Source: Bordetella trematum (GTDB lineage: Bacteria > Pseudomonadota > Gammaproteobacteria > Burkholderiales > Burkholderiaceae_B). From it: a stretch of DNA of 57,008 bases. The notes under the pieces were generated by a model, which did not search any database, had not been told where the DNA came from, and saw only the letters and a program-made list of their open reading frames with translations. Both the position numbers and the translations under genes were made by a program. Numbering within the stretch: position 1 is the stretch's first letter; every line of letters begins with the position of its first letter. The stretch lies in contig NZ_FKBR01000050.1 in the NCBI RefSeq assembly GCF_900078335.1, positions 1-57,008 of the forward strand. Direction: 5' to 3'. Below, in pieces: positions 18,150-27,030 of the stretch.

Positions 18150-18809
18150 TCAGGCCAGCAGGTTCTTCGGCAGCGCCGCGACAAAAGACGCAAAATTGAC
18201 CGAACCCTGTCCCGGGCTCATATGGCGGGCCATCAGCTCGGCCGCACGGCCGGGCTCCTGATCCTGGATCGCAGCCAGCAATTGCGCATGCTGCTCCCAG
18301 GACGATGCGAGCCTTCCAAAGGCAGAGAACGCGTGCAGTCGATAAGCCCCGGTGCGCGAGCGCATCCGGAGAATCTCCTGGCGCAGGTAGGGATTGCGGG
18401 CCCCCGCGTACAGGGCCTCGTGAAAGCGCCGGTTGTGTTCCTGCCAGGCGTCGGTGTCTTCGCGCCGCACCACGGCGGCTGCGCGCTCATGGATGACGCC
18501 GAGCTCTTCGCGCTCGGCCGGGGTCATCCGCTCGCAGGCCAGCCGTGCGCCGATCCCTTCCAGCTCTGCCAACAGCTCCCACATGGCCATCAACTGGGCC
18601 ACGTCCATCTTGGCCACCACCATGCCGCCGCGCGGCAGACTGGCCACCAGCCCTTGGGCCTGCAATTGCAACAAGGCTTCGCGTACAGGCGTGCGAGAAA
18701 CATCATAGGTCTGCATCAGCAACTGCTCGTCAACAGAGTCCCCCGGCAACAGGCTGCCGTCACGAATGGATTCCTCGACGGACAGACGAATGCGTTCAGC
18801 GACCTTCAT
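18150..18809 (-). CDS. GntR/FadR-family (FCD) regulator
   Basis: A 219-residue regulator with an N-terminal winged helix-turn-helix (about 1-70; TYDVSRTPVREALLQLQAQG) and an all-helical FCD ligand domain (about 75-210) in which the metal-binding residues of the family would come from segments such as HNRRFHEALY and EQHAQLLAAI. ATG 18809 was chosen as the start matching the family N-terminus (MKVAERIRLS). It sits between the transporter gene and the divergent catabolic operon; near-identical AT-rich sites flank it on both sides. It most likely represses both units until a carboxylate inducer is present. Confidence 0.87.
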   Translation of the reverse strand: MKVAERIRLSVEESIRDGSLLPGDSVDEQLLMQTYDVSRTPVREALLQLQAQGLVASLPRGGMVVAKMDVAQLMAMWELLAELEGIGARLACERMTPAEREELGVIHERAAAVVRREDTDAWQEHNRRFHEALYAGARNPYLRQEILRMRSRTGAYRLHAFSAFGRLASSWEQHAQLLAAIQDQEPGRAAELMARHMSPGQGSVNFASFVAALPKNLLA

Positions 18810-18870
18810 GGCGGATTCCGAGAGAAGAATAAAGAAAATCAACCTGCTTCATAGTATTTTCTTGACTTAT

Positions 18871-18884
18871 ATAAATATATTTAT
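18871..18884. promoter_or_regulatory. Candidate GntR operator, copy 2 (operon side)
   Basis: A perfect 14-bp palindrome, ATAAATATATTTAT, lies between the GntR start (18809) and the first gene of the plus-strand operon (18934). A TTGACT hexamer at 18862-18867 immediately precedes it, so a bound repressor would cover the promoter. Confidence 0.5.
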
Positions 18885-18933
18885 GAGACTAGACTTTTAT
18901 TTTAAGAGCAAAGCTTAGCAGGAGGTGACGACC

Positions 18934-19098
18934 ATGAACGACTCGTTCAAGCAGGATTGGCAGAGCTGGGTGGCTTTGGTGTGCGCAACGAATGGACTTG
19001 CCGCCACCCCTGCCATGCAGGCGGCCATCGCACGTACCCTGTTACGCCTGGCTGTTGTGCAGTCCGAGATTCCAGTTGCGGAACATCAACATGACTGA
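18934..19098 (+). CDS. AtzG-like small amidase partner (DUF4089-type)
   Basis: A 54-residue protein preceded by AGGAGGTGACGACC, the strongest Shine-Dalgarno in this locus. Its last codons (CAT GAC TGA) overlap the ATG of the amidase. The residues WVALVCATNGLAATP, then AIARTLLRLAVVQSEIPVAE, match by eye the helical DUF4089/AtzG pattern, in which a small protein binds and stabilises the AtzE-type amidase in cyanuric acid degradation. The coupling to an amidase gene supports that reading. Homology is judged from pattern and context only; the usual C-terminal PLPD-EPAPVF tail of AtzG is not clearly present. Confidence 0.65.
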   Translation: MNDSFKQDWQSWVALVCATNGLAATPAMQAAIARTLLRLAVVQSEIPVAEHQHD

Positions 19099-20446
19099 GC
19101 CCGTGCACGCTCTCTCCGTCAGCGAAATGCACCTCCGCCACAGCCAGACACCGGAGGCACGACGCGCTGCACTGATCCTGGCGCAGGCCGCCGCCTTCCG
19201 GGAACACATAGCCTCGCCGGGCTGCGTCACACGATGTGCCCCACTCGAGTCGCTCGGTGCTCCCACCAATGGGTTGCTGCAAGGTGTCGCGCTCGCCCAC
19301 AAAGATGTTTTCGAAACCGGATGGCAAGCACCAGGTTGTGGACGTCCCCGGCGTCACCAGACGCCCGGCCCCATCGCGACGGTGTTGCGTCGTCTGCAGG
19401 CGCACGGCGCACTCAACCTCGGCACACTAGCCATGGCCGAGCATGCTTGCGGCGCGACGGCTGAAAATCCCCACCACCCCGTACTACTCAACCCCCTCGA
19501 CCCGACAGCCGCCCTGGGCGGATCCTCCAGCGGTTGCGCTGCTGCAGTCGCTGCGGGTCTGGTCCCGGTTTCGCTTGGCACGGATACGGCCGGTTCAGTC
19601 CGCATGCCGGCCGCGACCTGCGGCCTGATCGGCCTGAAGCCGACTCGAGGCCTGCTACCGTCGGATGGCGTAGCGGCGCTGGCACCCACACTCGATACCG
19701 TGGGCCTGGTAGGCCGCGATGCTCTCGATACAGCCTACGTCTACGCTTCCCTGCTGAGTCCTGGCTCAGCAGAGCCCGACCTGCCCAAGCATGCATCCGA
19801 AATCGAGGCCGCCGTCTCCCGCTCACGCCACTGGCGGATCGCCTCCGCCCTGTCCGCAGACGAAACCCGCAATGACGTGCTTGCAGCCACCACCGCCTTC
19901 GAACAGCGTTTGCGGATCACAACCCGACTTCATGCCTGCGCCGCCCCCGACCTGGAGCGCCTGAATCGACTGGCGCAGATCGTGCTGCACGTCGAGGCAG
20001 CCGCCACGCTCGCCGGCGATGTTCGCCATGAACTGGCCACGCTAGCGCCTTCCACCCAAGCCATCGCCCTATCAGGCTGGGCGATCCCGGCGATCTGGTA
20101 CCGCTATGCGATAGCAAGCATCGAGCCGTTGCGCCGAGCCTTCCTCGCCCGCCATCTGGCTGGCGCCGACCTGTTCCTTACACCCTGTCTGCCGCAAGGG
20201 GTACCGGACCGCGACGATGTCACCACCACCAGCGCAGGATTCCAACCGCGCGCGCTAGCGGCGCTGCATCGCCACCATGCCTACGTCAACTACCTGGGAC
20301 TACCGGCACTGGTCATGCCCATCGGCATTGATGCACGGGGACGCCCGATCTCCATACAGGCGCTGGGCGCGCCTGGCAGCGAAGCCCTGCTGCTGGCCTT
20401 TGCACACCAGTTCGCCCTACCTTTTTCCACTATCCTGCAACCCTGA
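19091..20446 (+). CDS. Amidase-signature hydrolase, AtzE/GatA-like
   Basis: A 451-residue amidase-signature enzyme. The Ser-cisSer-Lys triad is visible: Lys in VALAHKDVF near residue 75, the cis-Ser in LGGSSSGCAAAVAAG near 150, and the nucleophile in LGTDTAGSVRMPAATCG near 174. The length fits AtzE-type hydrolases rather than GatA of the amidotransferase. It probably hydrolyses an amide or ureido group released by upstream ring opening. Translation is coupled to the AtzG-like gene by an 8-base overlap, and the CoA transferase follows 12 bases after the stop. Confidence 0.85.
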   Translation: MTEPVHALSVSEMHLRHSQTPEARRAALILAQAAAFREHIASPGCVTRCAPLESLGAPTNGLLQGVALAHKDVFETGWQAPGCGRPRRHQTPGPIATVLRRLQAHGALNLGTLAMAEHACGATAENPHHPVLLNPLDPTAALGGSSSGCAAAVAAGLVPVSLGTDTAGSVRMPAATCGLIGLKPTRGLLPSDGVAALAPTLDTVGLVGRDALDTAYVYASLLSPGSAEPDLPKHASEIEAAVSRSRHWRIASALSADETRNDVLAATTAFEQRLRITTRLHACAAPDLERLNRLAQIVLHVEAAATLAGDVRHELATLAPSTQAIALSGWAIPAIWYRYAIASIEPLRRAFLARHLAGADLFLTPCLPQGVPDRDDVTTTSAGFQPRALAALHRHHAYVNYLGLPALVMPIGIDARGRPISIQALGAPGSEALLLAFAHQFALPFSTILQP

Positions 20447-20458
20447 CCCCGGAATCCC

Positions 20459-21655
20459 ATGGCCAGAATCAATGCCTCCACCCCTCTCTCCCGCCTGCGC
20501 GTGCTGGATCTCTCGCGCGTACGGGCTGGTCCGACCTGCGTGCGTATCCTGGCCGACTTCGGAGCCGATGTGATCCGTATCGAACCGCCAGCCGGCATAG
20601 ACCCGAACGAAGCCATGTTCGCTGCCGACCGCAATGGTGGCGACTTCCAGAATCTGAATCGCAACAAGCGCTCCATGACGCTGAACCTGAAAAAGCCTGC
20701 AGGGCTGGCCGTGTTCAAACAATTGGTCGCCACCGCCGACGTGGTGGTCGAAAACTGGCGTCCCGACGTCAAGACGCGCCTGGGTGTGGATTATGAAACC
20801 TTGCGTGCCATCAACCCTCGCATCATTCTCGCCAGCATTTCTGGCTTCGGCCAGGATGGTCCCTACGCCCCTCGCCCGGGATTTGACCAGATAATCCAAG
20901 GCATGGGCGGGCTAATGTCCGTTACAGGCTTTCCAGGCGGCGGCCCCTTGCGAGCCGGGCTGGCCGTGGCCGACTGCAGCACCGGTATCTATGCGGCCGT
21001 CGGCATTCTGCTTGCCTTGCTAGAAAGGGAACACTCTGGCCAAGGGCAATGGGTCCACAGCTCCCTGCTGCACACCCAGATCGCCTTGATGGACTTCCAG
21101 GCCGCACGCTACCTGAACGACGGAGACACCCCGGTACAAGCCGGCAACGACCATCCGACTAGCAGCCCCATGGGGCTGTTCGAGGCCAGCGACGGTACCT
21201 TTAATCTGGGAGCATCTGGCGAAGGAAACTGGCGCCGGCTGTGCGAATGCCTGGACAAGCCGCAATGGCTGGACGATCCACGCTACGCGACCGAAAAACT
21301 CCGGGTACTCAACCGCACAGCGCTCAATGCTTCCCTCGCCAGGTGTTTCAGCCAACATACCGTCGCTCATTGGGTCGAACGGCTTAATCAGATCGGCGTG
21401 CCGGCTGGCCCGGTCTACTCCATCCCGCAGGTCTTCGATGACGCCCAGGTCAAGCACCTGGCTGTTGCGCAGTCCGTGGCAGACGACACAGGCCACGAAT
21501 ACCACCTGATCTCGCAACCGGTCACCCTGACCCGTACTCCGGCTCATATCGTCCGGCCTGCCCCGGGCTGGGGCGAACACACCCGGGAAATGCTGGCCGA
21601 GCTGGGCTATCAGGACAACGAGGTCGAACACCTCTATGACGAAGGTGTCGTATGA
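20459..21655 (+). CDS. CaiB/BaiF family III CoA transferase
   Basis: A 398-residue formyl-CoA-transferase-fold protein. Typical elements are LRVLDLSRVRAGPTCVRILA at the N-terminus, FGADVIRIEPPAG, NRNKRSMTLNLKKPAG, and PGFDQIIQGMGGLMSVTG near residue 145, whose Asp is the acyl-carrying catalytic residue in this family. It would move CoA onto the carboxylate released by the amidase, using succinyl-CoA or another donor. Its stop overlaps the next gene start (ATGA). One or two internal residues are less conserved but the fold motifs are complete. Confidence 0.88.
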   Translation: MARINASTPLSRLRVLDLSRVRAGPTCVRILADFGADVIRIEPPAGIDPNEAMFAADRNGGDFQNLNRNKRSMTLNLKKPAGLAVFKQLVATADVVVENWRPDVKTRLGVDYETLRAINPRIILASISGFGQDGPYAPRPGFDQIIQGMGGLMSVTGFPGGGPLRAGLAVADCSTGIYAAVGILLALLEREHSGQGQWVHSSLLHTQIALMDFQAARYLNDGDTPVQAGNDHPTSSPMGLFEASDGTFNLGASGEGNWRRLCECLDKPQWLDDPRYATEKLRVLNRTALNASLARCFSQHTVAHWVERLNQIGVPAGPVYSIPQVFDDAQVKHLAVAQSVADDTGHEYHLISQPVTLTRTPAHIVRPAPGWGEHTREMLAELGYQDNEVEHLYDEGVV

Positions 21656-22437
21656 CTAGCGGGAAAATCAAGGTCGACCTGCAAGACGGCATCGCCGCAC
21701 TCACGGTCGACAACGCCGAACGGCGCAATGCCATGACCCTGCACATGTGGAAGCAACTCGCTGAGGTCTTGCGGGAACTGGCGCAGACCCGCATCCGCGT
21801 ACTGACACTCACGGGTGCCGGCACCCGTGCTTTCGTGTCAGGCGCCGACATCAGCGAGTTCGGACAGACACGCGACGGCCATGCAGCCGTGACCTGCTAC
21901 AACGAGGCGGTCGCCGAAGCCCAGTTGCAACTGGCGCAATTCCCTGCCCCGACGGTCGCATTGATCCGGGGCGCCTGCATGGGTGGCGGCATCGGCCTGG
22001 CGTTGGCTTGTGACCTGCGCTACGCCAGTGCCAGCGCTAGCTTTCGTATGCCGGCAGTCCGCCTGGGTCTTGGATACGGCCTGGAGGATATGCGTCGCGT
22101 GGTCCAGGTCATGGGGCCTGCCGCAGCCTTCGAGCTGTTCTATACCGCCCGTACCCTGAACGCCGGCCAAGCCGAACGCCGCGGCTTGATCCAGGAGTGT
22201 TTTAACGAGGACGATTTCTCCCGCCAGACCTGGGCGCGCGTCCATGGAATCGCCTCCCACGCCCCCCTCTCCCTGCGGGCGGCAAAGGCCACCATACTGG
22301 CGTCCATTAGCGCACCCGACGCCCGCCAGCTCGATACGATAGCGGCCCTGGTACAGCAGTGTTTCGATAGCGAAGACTACGCCGAAGGCCGCCGGGCGTT
22401 CGCCGAGAAACGCGAGCCGCGTTTTCTCGGTCTCTAA
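21652..22437 (+). CDS. Enoyl-CoA hydratase/isomerase (crotonase fold)
   Basis: A 261-residue crotonase. The oxyanion hole segments are RAFVSGADISEFGQ near residue 62 and GACMGGGIGLALACDLRY near 108. The active-site helix reads RLGLGYGLEDMRRVVQVMG, with Glu in the usual second catalytic position. Following a CoA transferase it would hydrate or hydrolyse the new thioester. It overlaps the upstream stop by 4 bases and is followed after 27 bases by the polysaccharide-deacetylase-like gene. Confidence 0.87.
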   Translation: MTSGKIKVDLQDGIAALTVDNAERRNAMTLHMWKQLAEVLRELAQTRIRVLTLTGAGTRAFVSGADISEFGQTRDGHAAVTCYNEAVAEAQLQLAQFPAPTVALIRGACMGGGIGLALACDLRYASASASFRMPAVRLGLGYGLEDMRRVVQVMGPAAAFELFYTARTLNAGQAERRGLIQECFNEDDFSRQTWARVHGIASHAPLSLRAAKATILASISAPDARQLDTIAALVQQCFDSEDYAEGRRAFAEKREPRFLGL

Positions 22438-22464
22438 GCAACCCTGATCCGTGACCTCCCTGCC

Positions 22465-23367
22465 ATGAACAATCCACGCATCCCATTTCTGCTCTCCAGC
22501 CAGCGCCCGCCGCTGGCACCACTCGACGGTAGCGCCATCCTGGTGCACTTGGTGGTCAATGTCGAACACTGGCCCTTTGACCAACCCATGCCGCGCACGC
22601 TGCTTACCGCCCCACACGGCCGCGAGGCGGTACCCGACATCCCCAACTTCAGCTGGGCCGAATACGGCCTGCGCTGCGGACTGCCGCGCCTCATCGACGC
22701 CATATCCAGCCGCGGCCTGCCAGCCTCGGCCAGTCTGAACGCCTCGGTCATCGACGCCTACCCACAAGTTGCTGAAGCGCTGCTACGTGCGGGTTGGGAA
22801 TTCATCGGCCACGGTATCCACCAGCGGGCAGTCTCGCCACAGGACCGCGATGACGAGGCCCACAACATCTCGGCCGCATTGGGGCGTATCGAAACCTTTA
22901 CCGGAACCCGTCCCCGCGGCTGGCTCTCTCCCGGCTTGCGTGAAACCCCGGACACACCCGACCTTCTGGCACGTGCCGGCATCGACTATCTGTTCGATTG
23001 GTGCCTGGATGACTTGCCTAACTGGATGCAAACTACATCCCGTCCTCTCCTGGCCTTGCCCTATGCACTGGAGTTGAACGACTCAGTGATCCACGCGGTC
23101 GAGAAACACGCCACCGGCGAATTCGGTCGACGCGTAGAAAAAACCCTTGATCTATACGCGGCAGAGGCCCGCGCTGCCGGCTGCCCCCGCATCCTCACGC
23201 TAGGACTGCATCCACACCTGATGGGTGTGCCTCATCGCTATGCCGATCTGGTCGGCATGCTCGACCTCCTGCAACAACACCCGATGACCACCTTCGTAAC
23301 AGGCAACGCCCTGCATGACTGGTATATGCAACAGATTCCCGCTCCCCACATGGACTCCCCGGCATGA
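22465..23367 (+). CDS. Polysaccharide deacetylase-fold hydrolase, PuuE-like
   Basis: A 300-residue NodB-homology protein. The first strand reads AILVHLVVNVEHWPFDQPMP where sugar deacetylases have the metal-binding Asp-Asp pair, so it resembles the allantoinase/cyclic-imide branch (PuuE). The conserved WEFIGHGIHQRAVS and RPRGWLSPGLRETPDTPDLL follow, then DYLFDWCLDDLP. PuuE enzymes open allantoin or cyclic imide rings. That fits an operon that also encodes an amidase and CoA activation, so ring opening may be the first chemical step. The exact substrate is unknown. Confidence 0.82.
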   Translation: MNNPRIPFLLSSQRPPLAPLDGSAILVHLVVNVEHWPFDQPMPRTLLTAPHGREAVPDIPNFSWAEYGLRCGLPRLIDAISSRGLPASASLNASVIDAYPQVAEALLRAGWEFIGHGIHQRAVSPQDRDDEAHNISAALGRIETFTGTRPRGWLSPGLRETPDTPDLLARAGIDYLFDWCLDDLPNWMQTTSRPLLALPYALELNDSVIHAVEKHATGEFGRRVEKTLDLYAAEARAAGCPRILTLGLHPHLMGVPHRYADLVGMLDLLQQHPMTTFVTGNALHDWYMQQIPAPHMDSPA

Positions 23368-24731
23368 GCGCGATTGACACCCTGATTAACCACTTATTGC
23401 AGTTGCGCTACGAAGATCTCCCGCCCGCCGCCACCGATGCCGCCAAGACATTCATCCTGGACGCCATCGGTGTCGGCCTGTCCGGGTCTCGTCATCCGCG
23501 CATGCCCGCACTGCGGCAGGCCGCCAGAGCGCTCGGCAATGGTACGGAAGCCACCGTATGGGCGAGCGGCGAACGCCTGCCCTTGGCCTCAGCAGCCATG
23601 TTGAACGCTTACCAGGTCTTCAACCAAGAGTTCGATGCCATCCATGACCGCGCCGTCGTTCATGCCTTCGCCTGCATCGTACCGGCCGCCATAGGCTACG
23701 CGGAGCGAGAAGGCGGCATCAACGGTCGGCAACTCATTACCGCCATCACCGCCGGACTGGACTTCGCGATCTACGTCGCACTGGCGCAGCGTGCGCCAAT
23801 GCGTTTTTTCCGGCCTGCCATGTGTGGGGGCCTGGGCGCCACCGCTACCCTTTGCAAACTCGCTGACCAGGATGAAGAGACCACCCGCAACGCGCTCGGT
23901 CTTGCCTACAGCCATCTTTCTGGCACCATGCAGGCACATATCGAAGGCTCCCCCGCCGTAGGTCTGCAGGTGGGCCTGAACGCCCGCGCCGCAGTCACGG
24001 CCTTCGAGCTGGCACGAGCCGGATTCCCGGGTCCCCGCGATATCCTGGAAGGCCCCTATGGCTACTTTGCCCTCTACGACGCCGGCCAGGCCGACTGGGC
24101 TGATGTGCAGGCCGGGGTCGGCCGCAACTTCCAGATCACCCGGATGAGCCACAAACCCTACCCCACAGGTCGCGCCACCCATAGCGGCATCGCCGCCATG
24201 CTTCAGTTAAAGAATGAGCACGCCCTGCAGGCCGACGACATCGAGCATGTCATTGTTTACGCCTCCTCACTCATTGTCAGGCTCGTCGGCCGCGACGCCC
24301 ACCCTGGCATGGACTCCGCTACCGCCCGCCTCTGCATGAGCTACACCATGGCCACCGCCTTGTTGCGCGGCCGCGTCGGCATCTCAGACTTCGATCCGGA
24401 AGCCCTCACCCACGCCCCAACCTTCAAACTGGCTGCTCGCATTCGAGTACTCGACGATGGCAACCCCGATCCCAATGCCATGAGTCCCCAGCGCATCGAA
24501 CTGCGCCTCAAGGACGGCCGCCAATTCACCCTCTTTATGCCGGTGTACCCGGGTAGTCCCGAGCTGCCCTTGAGCCTGGACGAACAGAACGCCAAATTCC
24601 ACGCCTGCTGCTCCTCCGCCCAGCCGCCGCTGACAAAAGACCAGGCTCACGCACTAGCGCGCTGTCTGCGCAACCTAGATACCCTGCATGACGTCAGGGA
24701 AATCTCCCAACGGCTAAGCGTTGCACCTTAG
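23364..24731 (+). CDS. MmgE/PrpD family protein
   Basis: A 455-residue protein of the 2-methylcitrate dehydratase/cis-aconitate decarboxylase/iminodisuccinate epimerase superfamily. Seen: FILDAIGVGLSGSRHP near residue 30, NAYQVFNQEFDAIHDRAVVHAF near 90 with the family's Asp-Asp/His-rich active-site loop in altered form, and MSHKPYPTGRATHSGIAAML near 275. The ATG overlaps the upstream stop (ATGA). It closes the six-gene operon. Its reaction on a di- or tricarboxylate or its amide is not predictable from sequence. Confidence 0.85.
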   Translation: MSAIDTLINHLLQLRYEDLPPAATDAAKTFILDAIGVGLSGSRHPRMPALRQAARALGNGTEATVWASGERLPLASAAMLNAYQVFNQEFDAIHDRAVVHAFACIVPAAIGYAEREGGINGRQLITAITAGLDFAIYVALAQRAPMRFFRPAMCGGLGATATLCKLADQDEETTRNALGLAYSHLSGTMQAHIEGSPAVGLQVGLNARAAVTAFELARAGFPGPRDILEGPYGYFALYDAGQADWADVQAGVGRNFQITRMSHKPYPTGRATHSGIAAMLQLKNEHALQADDIEHVIVYASSLIVRLVGRDAHPGMDSATARLCMSYTMATALLRGRVGISDFDPEALTHAPTFKLAARIRVLDDGNPDPNAMSPQRIELRLKDGRQFTLFMPVYPGSPELPLSLDEQNAKFHACCSSAQPPLTKDQAHALARCLRNLDTLHDVREISQRLSVAP

Positions 24732-24859
24732 TTCCCTCCGGATCAGCGCATCAAACATGGCACCACTTGCCAGCGAGCCTGGCGATGAAATCGGAAAGAC
24801 ACGAGAGCGTGCTGTCTCTTACCTGCATCGCATTTGGCAAATCACGTCACCACTGCCCA

Positions 24860-25738
24860 TCACTGTCCGCCACCGCCCGCCCGATACTGCTCGACCCATT
24901 TGACGGTCTTTTCAATGCCGCCAAAGGGAAAGAAATGCAGACTCACCGGCCCGTGGGTGTCGGTCAGTTCGGCGCCCAGGCGGTCCACGAACCGGTCGGG
25001 CCCTGCCGTGGCAAAGAGCTTGCCGAGGGAGAGCCCATACTTGGCCCACATGGACGCGCAGGCGCTCACGCCGCACAGCGCGGCATAGCGCGCCAGCACC
25101 GCGACGCCGGCCGGGCCCGGCACGCCCAGACGCACGGGGCATCGGATGCCGCGCTCGCGCAGCGCCAGCAGCCAGGCCAATACGGCATCGGCATCAAACG
25201 CAAACTGCGTGACGATCAGGGGGCTCATGCCACGCTGCGCAATATTGCCGCATTTGCGCTCGAGCACCGCCCAACGATCGGCCGGGCTCATCACCGGATG
25301 GCTTTCGGGATGGCCGCCCACCCCGATCTCCTTGATCCCGGCCCGCTCGAAAACGCCGGTCTCGATCAGGGACGCACTGTCGCCAAACGGCCCCAGGGGC
25401 GAGGCCGGGTCTCCCGCGATGACGAAGCACCGCTGCACTGCGGCCTCGGCCACGGCACGCGCCACGAAGGATTCCAGCTCGACCTGCGACGCAATGCGGC
25501 GCGCTGACAGATGCAGCATGGGCTCAAAGCCCAGCGCGCGCACCGCAACGGCCGCCGCCAGCCGCGCGTCGTCATCCTGCCCCGGCAGATAAGGGATGGC
25601 AATGCTCGTCCCCGGCGGAATCCGCGACGCTGCGGTGCGCAGCGCCGGCAGGTCCTTCACGCCGACCTCCAGCGAATAGGCCTCGATGAGGCGGCCGGCA
25701 TGCCGGCGGATATCAGGAGAAATCAAAACCGTTGGCAT
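24860..25738 (-). CDS. MetF-like methylenetetrahydrofolate reductase homolog
   Basis: A 292-residue TIM-barrel protein of the MTHFR family. Recognisable stretches are FVIAGDPASPLGPFGDSASLI near residue 110 (family motif GD-P), EIGVGGHPESHPV near 140, IVTQFAFDADAVLAWL near 185 and IRCPVRLGVPGP near 205. MetF uses FAD and NAD(P)H to make 5-methyltetrahydrofolate. It lies 34 bases downstream of a MetR-like gene on the same strand, and divergent from a MesXD methionine synthase set. It is divergent from standard MetF and may be a specialised form tied to that locus. Confidence 0.78.
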   Translation of the reverse strand: MPTVLISPDIRRHAGRLIEAYSLEVGVKDLPALRTAASRIPPGTSIAIPYLPGQDDDARLAAAVAVRALGFEPMLHLSARRIASQVELESFVARAVAEAAVQRCFVIAGDPASPLGPFGDSASLIETGVFERAGIKEIGVGGHPESHPVMSPADRWAVLERKCGNIAQRGMSPLIVTQFAFDADAVLAWLLALRERGIRCPVRLGVPGPAGVAVLARYAALCGVSACASMWAKYGLSLGKLFATAGPDRFVDRLGAELTDTHGPVSLHFFPFGGIEKTVKWVEQYRAGGGGQ

Positions 25739-25772
25739 GCTTGCCGGACATCAGGGAGGCAGGAAAAAAACG

Positions 25773-26669
25773 TCATGACATCGCCGCCACCGGCTGGCGG
25801 GCCAGGGCGATGAAGGCGCGCACATAATCAATGGCGATATCGGCTTCGCGCGCTCCCAGGAAAATATGCTTGGCGATGCCTCGTGCCCCCAGGCGCAGGG
25901 GCACCACATCCATCTTGGCCGCATACTCCTCGACCAGCCAGCGCGGCAAGGCGGCCACGCCCCGCCCGCTGGCCACCATCTGCAGCATGATGTCAGTGGT
26001 TTCGATGGTTTTGTGGCGCCGGGGCGTGACGCCTGCCGGCAGCAGGAACTGGTTATAGATATCCAGCCGCTCGATATCGACCGGGTAACTGATGAGCACT
26101 TCGCGCGTCAGTTGTTCGGGTTTGACATAGGCGGCCGACGCCAGCGCATGGCCCCGGGGCACGACCAGTACCTGCTCGTAATCGAACACCGGCTCGAACT
26201 TCAGGCCCGGCTTGTACAAGGGATCGGGCGTGACCAGCAGATCGATTTCGTACCCGAAGAGCGCACCTATGCCGCCAAACTGAAACTTCTGTTTCACGTC
26301 CACATCCACATCCGGCCAGGCTGCCAGATAGGGCGACACCACCTTGAGCAGCCACTGGTAGCAGGGATGGCATTCCATGCCGATACGCAGCGCGCCCCGC
26401 TCGCCCTGGGCAAACTGGCCCAGCCGCTCCTCGGCCAGGTCCAGCTGCGGCAGCACGCGGTTGGCCACCGCCAGCAGATACTGGCCAGCCTGCGTCAGCC
26501 GCAAACTGCGGCCTTCGCGCAGCCAGACCTCCGTGCCCAGCTGCTGCTCCAGCTTTTTCATGCTGTGGCTCAGGGCCGACTGGGTCAGGTTCAACACACC
26601 AGCCGCGGCGGTCAGGGAACCCTGCTGCTCGACCTGCTGCACGATACTGAGATGGATACGCTCAAGCAT
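25773..26669 (-). CDS. MetR-like LysR-family regulator
   Basis: A 298-residue LysR regulator. The winged helix-turn-helix reads QQGSLTAAAGVLNLTQSALSHSMKKLEQQLG at residues 14-44. The effector domain begins RIGMECHPCYQWLLKVV, matching the ECHSC-type motif of MetR, which senses homocysteine. It is divergent from the FMN reductase-mesX-mesD unit and upstream of the MetF-like gene on its own strand. A near-perfect TGAA...TTCA palindrome (26696-26718) lies in the divergent region. It most likely activates the methionine genes under methionine limitation. Confidence 0.82.
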   Translation of the reverse strand: MLERIHLSIVQQVEQQGSLTAAAGVLNLTQSALSHSMKKLEQQLGTEVWLREGRSLRLTQAGQYLLAVANRVLPQLDLAEERLGQFAQGERGALRIGMECHPCYQWLLKVVSPYLAAWPDVDVDVKQKFQFGGIGALFGYEIDLLVTPDPLYKPGLKFEPVFDYEQVLVVPRGHALASAAYVKPEQLTREVLISYPVDIERLDIYNQFLLPAGVTPRRHKTIETTDIMLQMVASGRGVAALPRWLVEEYAAKMDVVPLRLGARGIAKHIFLGAREADIAIDYVRAFIALARQPVAAMS

Positions 26670-26695
26670 TCGAATGAGTGAATTTCATGGATACG

Positions 26696-26718
26696 TGAAA
26701 TAAATCCATTTTACTTCA
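26696..26718. promoter_or_regulatory. MetR-type operator candidate
   Basis: Arms TGAAATAAA (26696-26704) and TTTACTTCA (26710-26718) form a palindrome with one mismatch and a 5-base spacer. A second short TGAATTTCA lies at 26679-26687. MetR sites are TGAA-N5-TTCA, so the ends match but the spacing is longer. It lies just upstream of the MetR-like gene start. Confidence 0.42.
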
Positions 26719-27030
26719 TGATCTCCCCTGGCTACCATCGAGTCCTATTTTTGTTTGCACCATGCAGAGGCGGCCACGGCGCTGACGTTCCCCCTGAACG
26801 CAGGGGAATACCAGCCCGGCTGGCCCGCCGCGCTGCAGCGTTTTGCGCAAGGTGCGCCGCTTCGGCCGGCTCCGGATGGCCTCGCCCGCTGCGGACAGCA
26901 CTCCCCCCTTGCCGGGGCGGGGAAACGCAGACGCACAAGCGGCTGAACGCAGCCACCGCAGACAAAGACCAGGGGCGAAGCCAGGGACAAGACCCGGGCG
27001 CCGCACAGATCAATTCCCATAGAAGTAGCA
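26719..27030. other. 312-bp non-coding stretch before the FMN reductase
   Basis: Open frames on both strands here give no recognisable protein. The DNA is GC-rich with short hairpins such as CCCCCTGAACGCAGGGG near 26790. It separates the MetR-like promoter from the FMN reductase start and probably forms a long 5' leader or holds a decayed repeat. No function is assigned. Confidence 0.3.

Noticed and set aside
26719..27030. Minus-strand frames of 96-175 codons in the gap before the FMN reductase
   Set aside because: Low-complexity Arg/Pro/Gly-rich translations typical of GC-rich non-coding DNA, and one runs into the FMN reductase gene.
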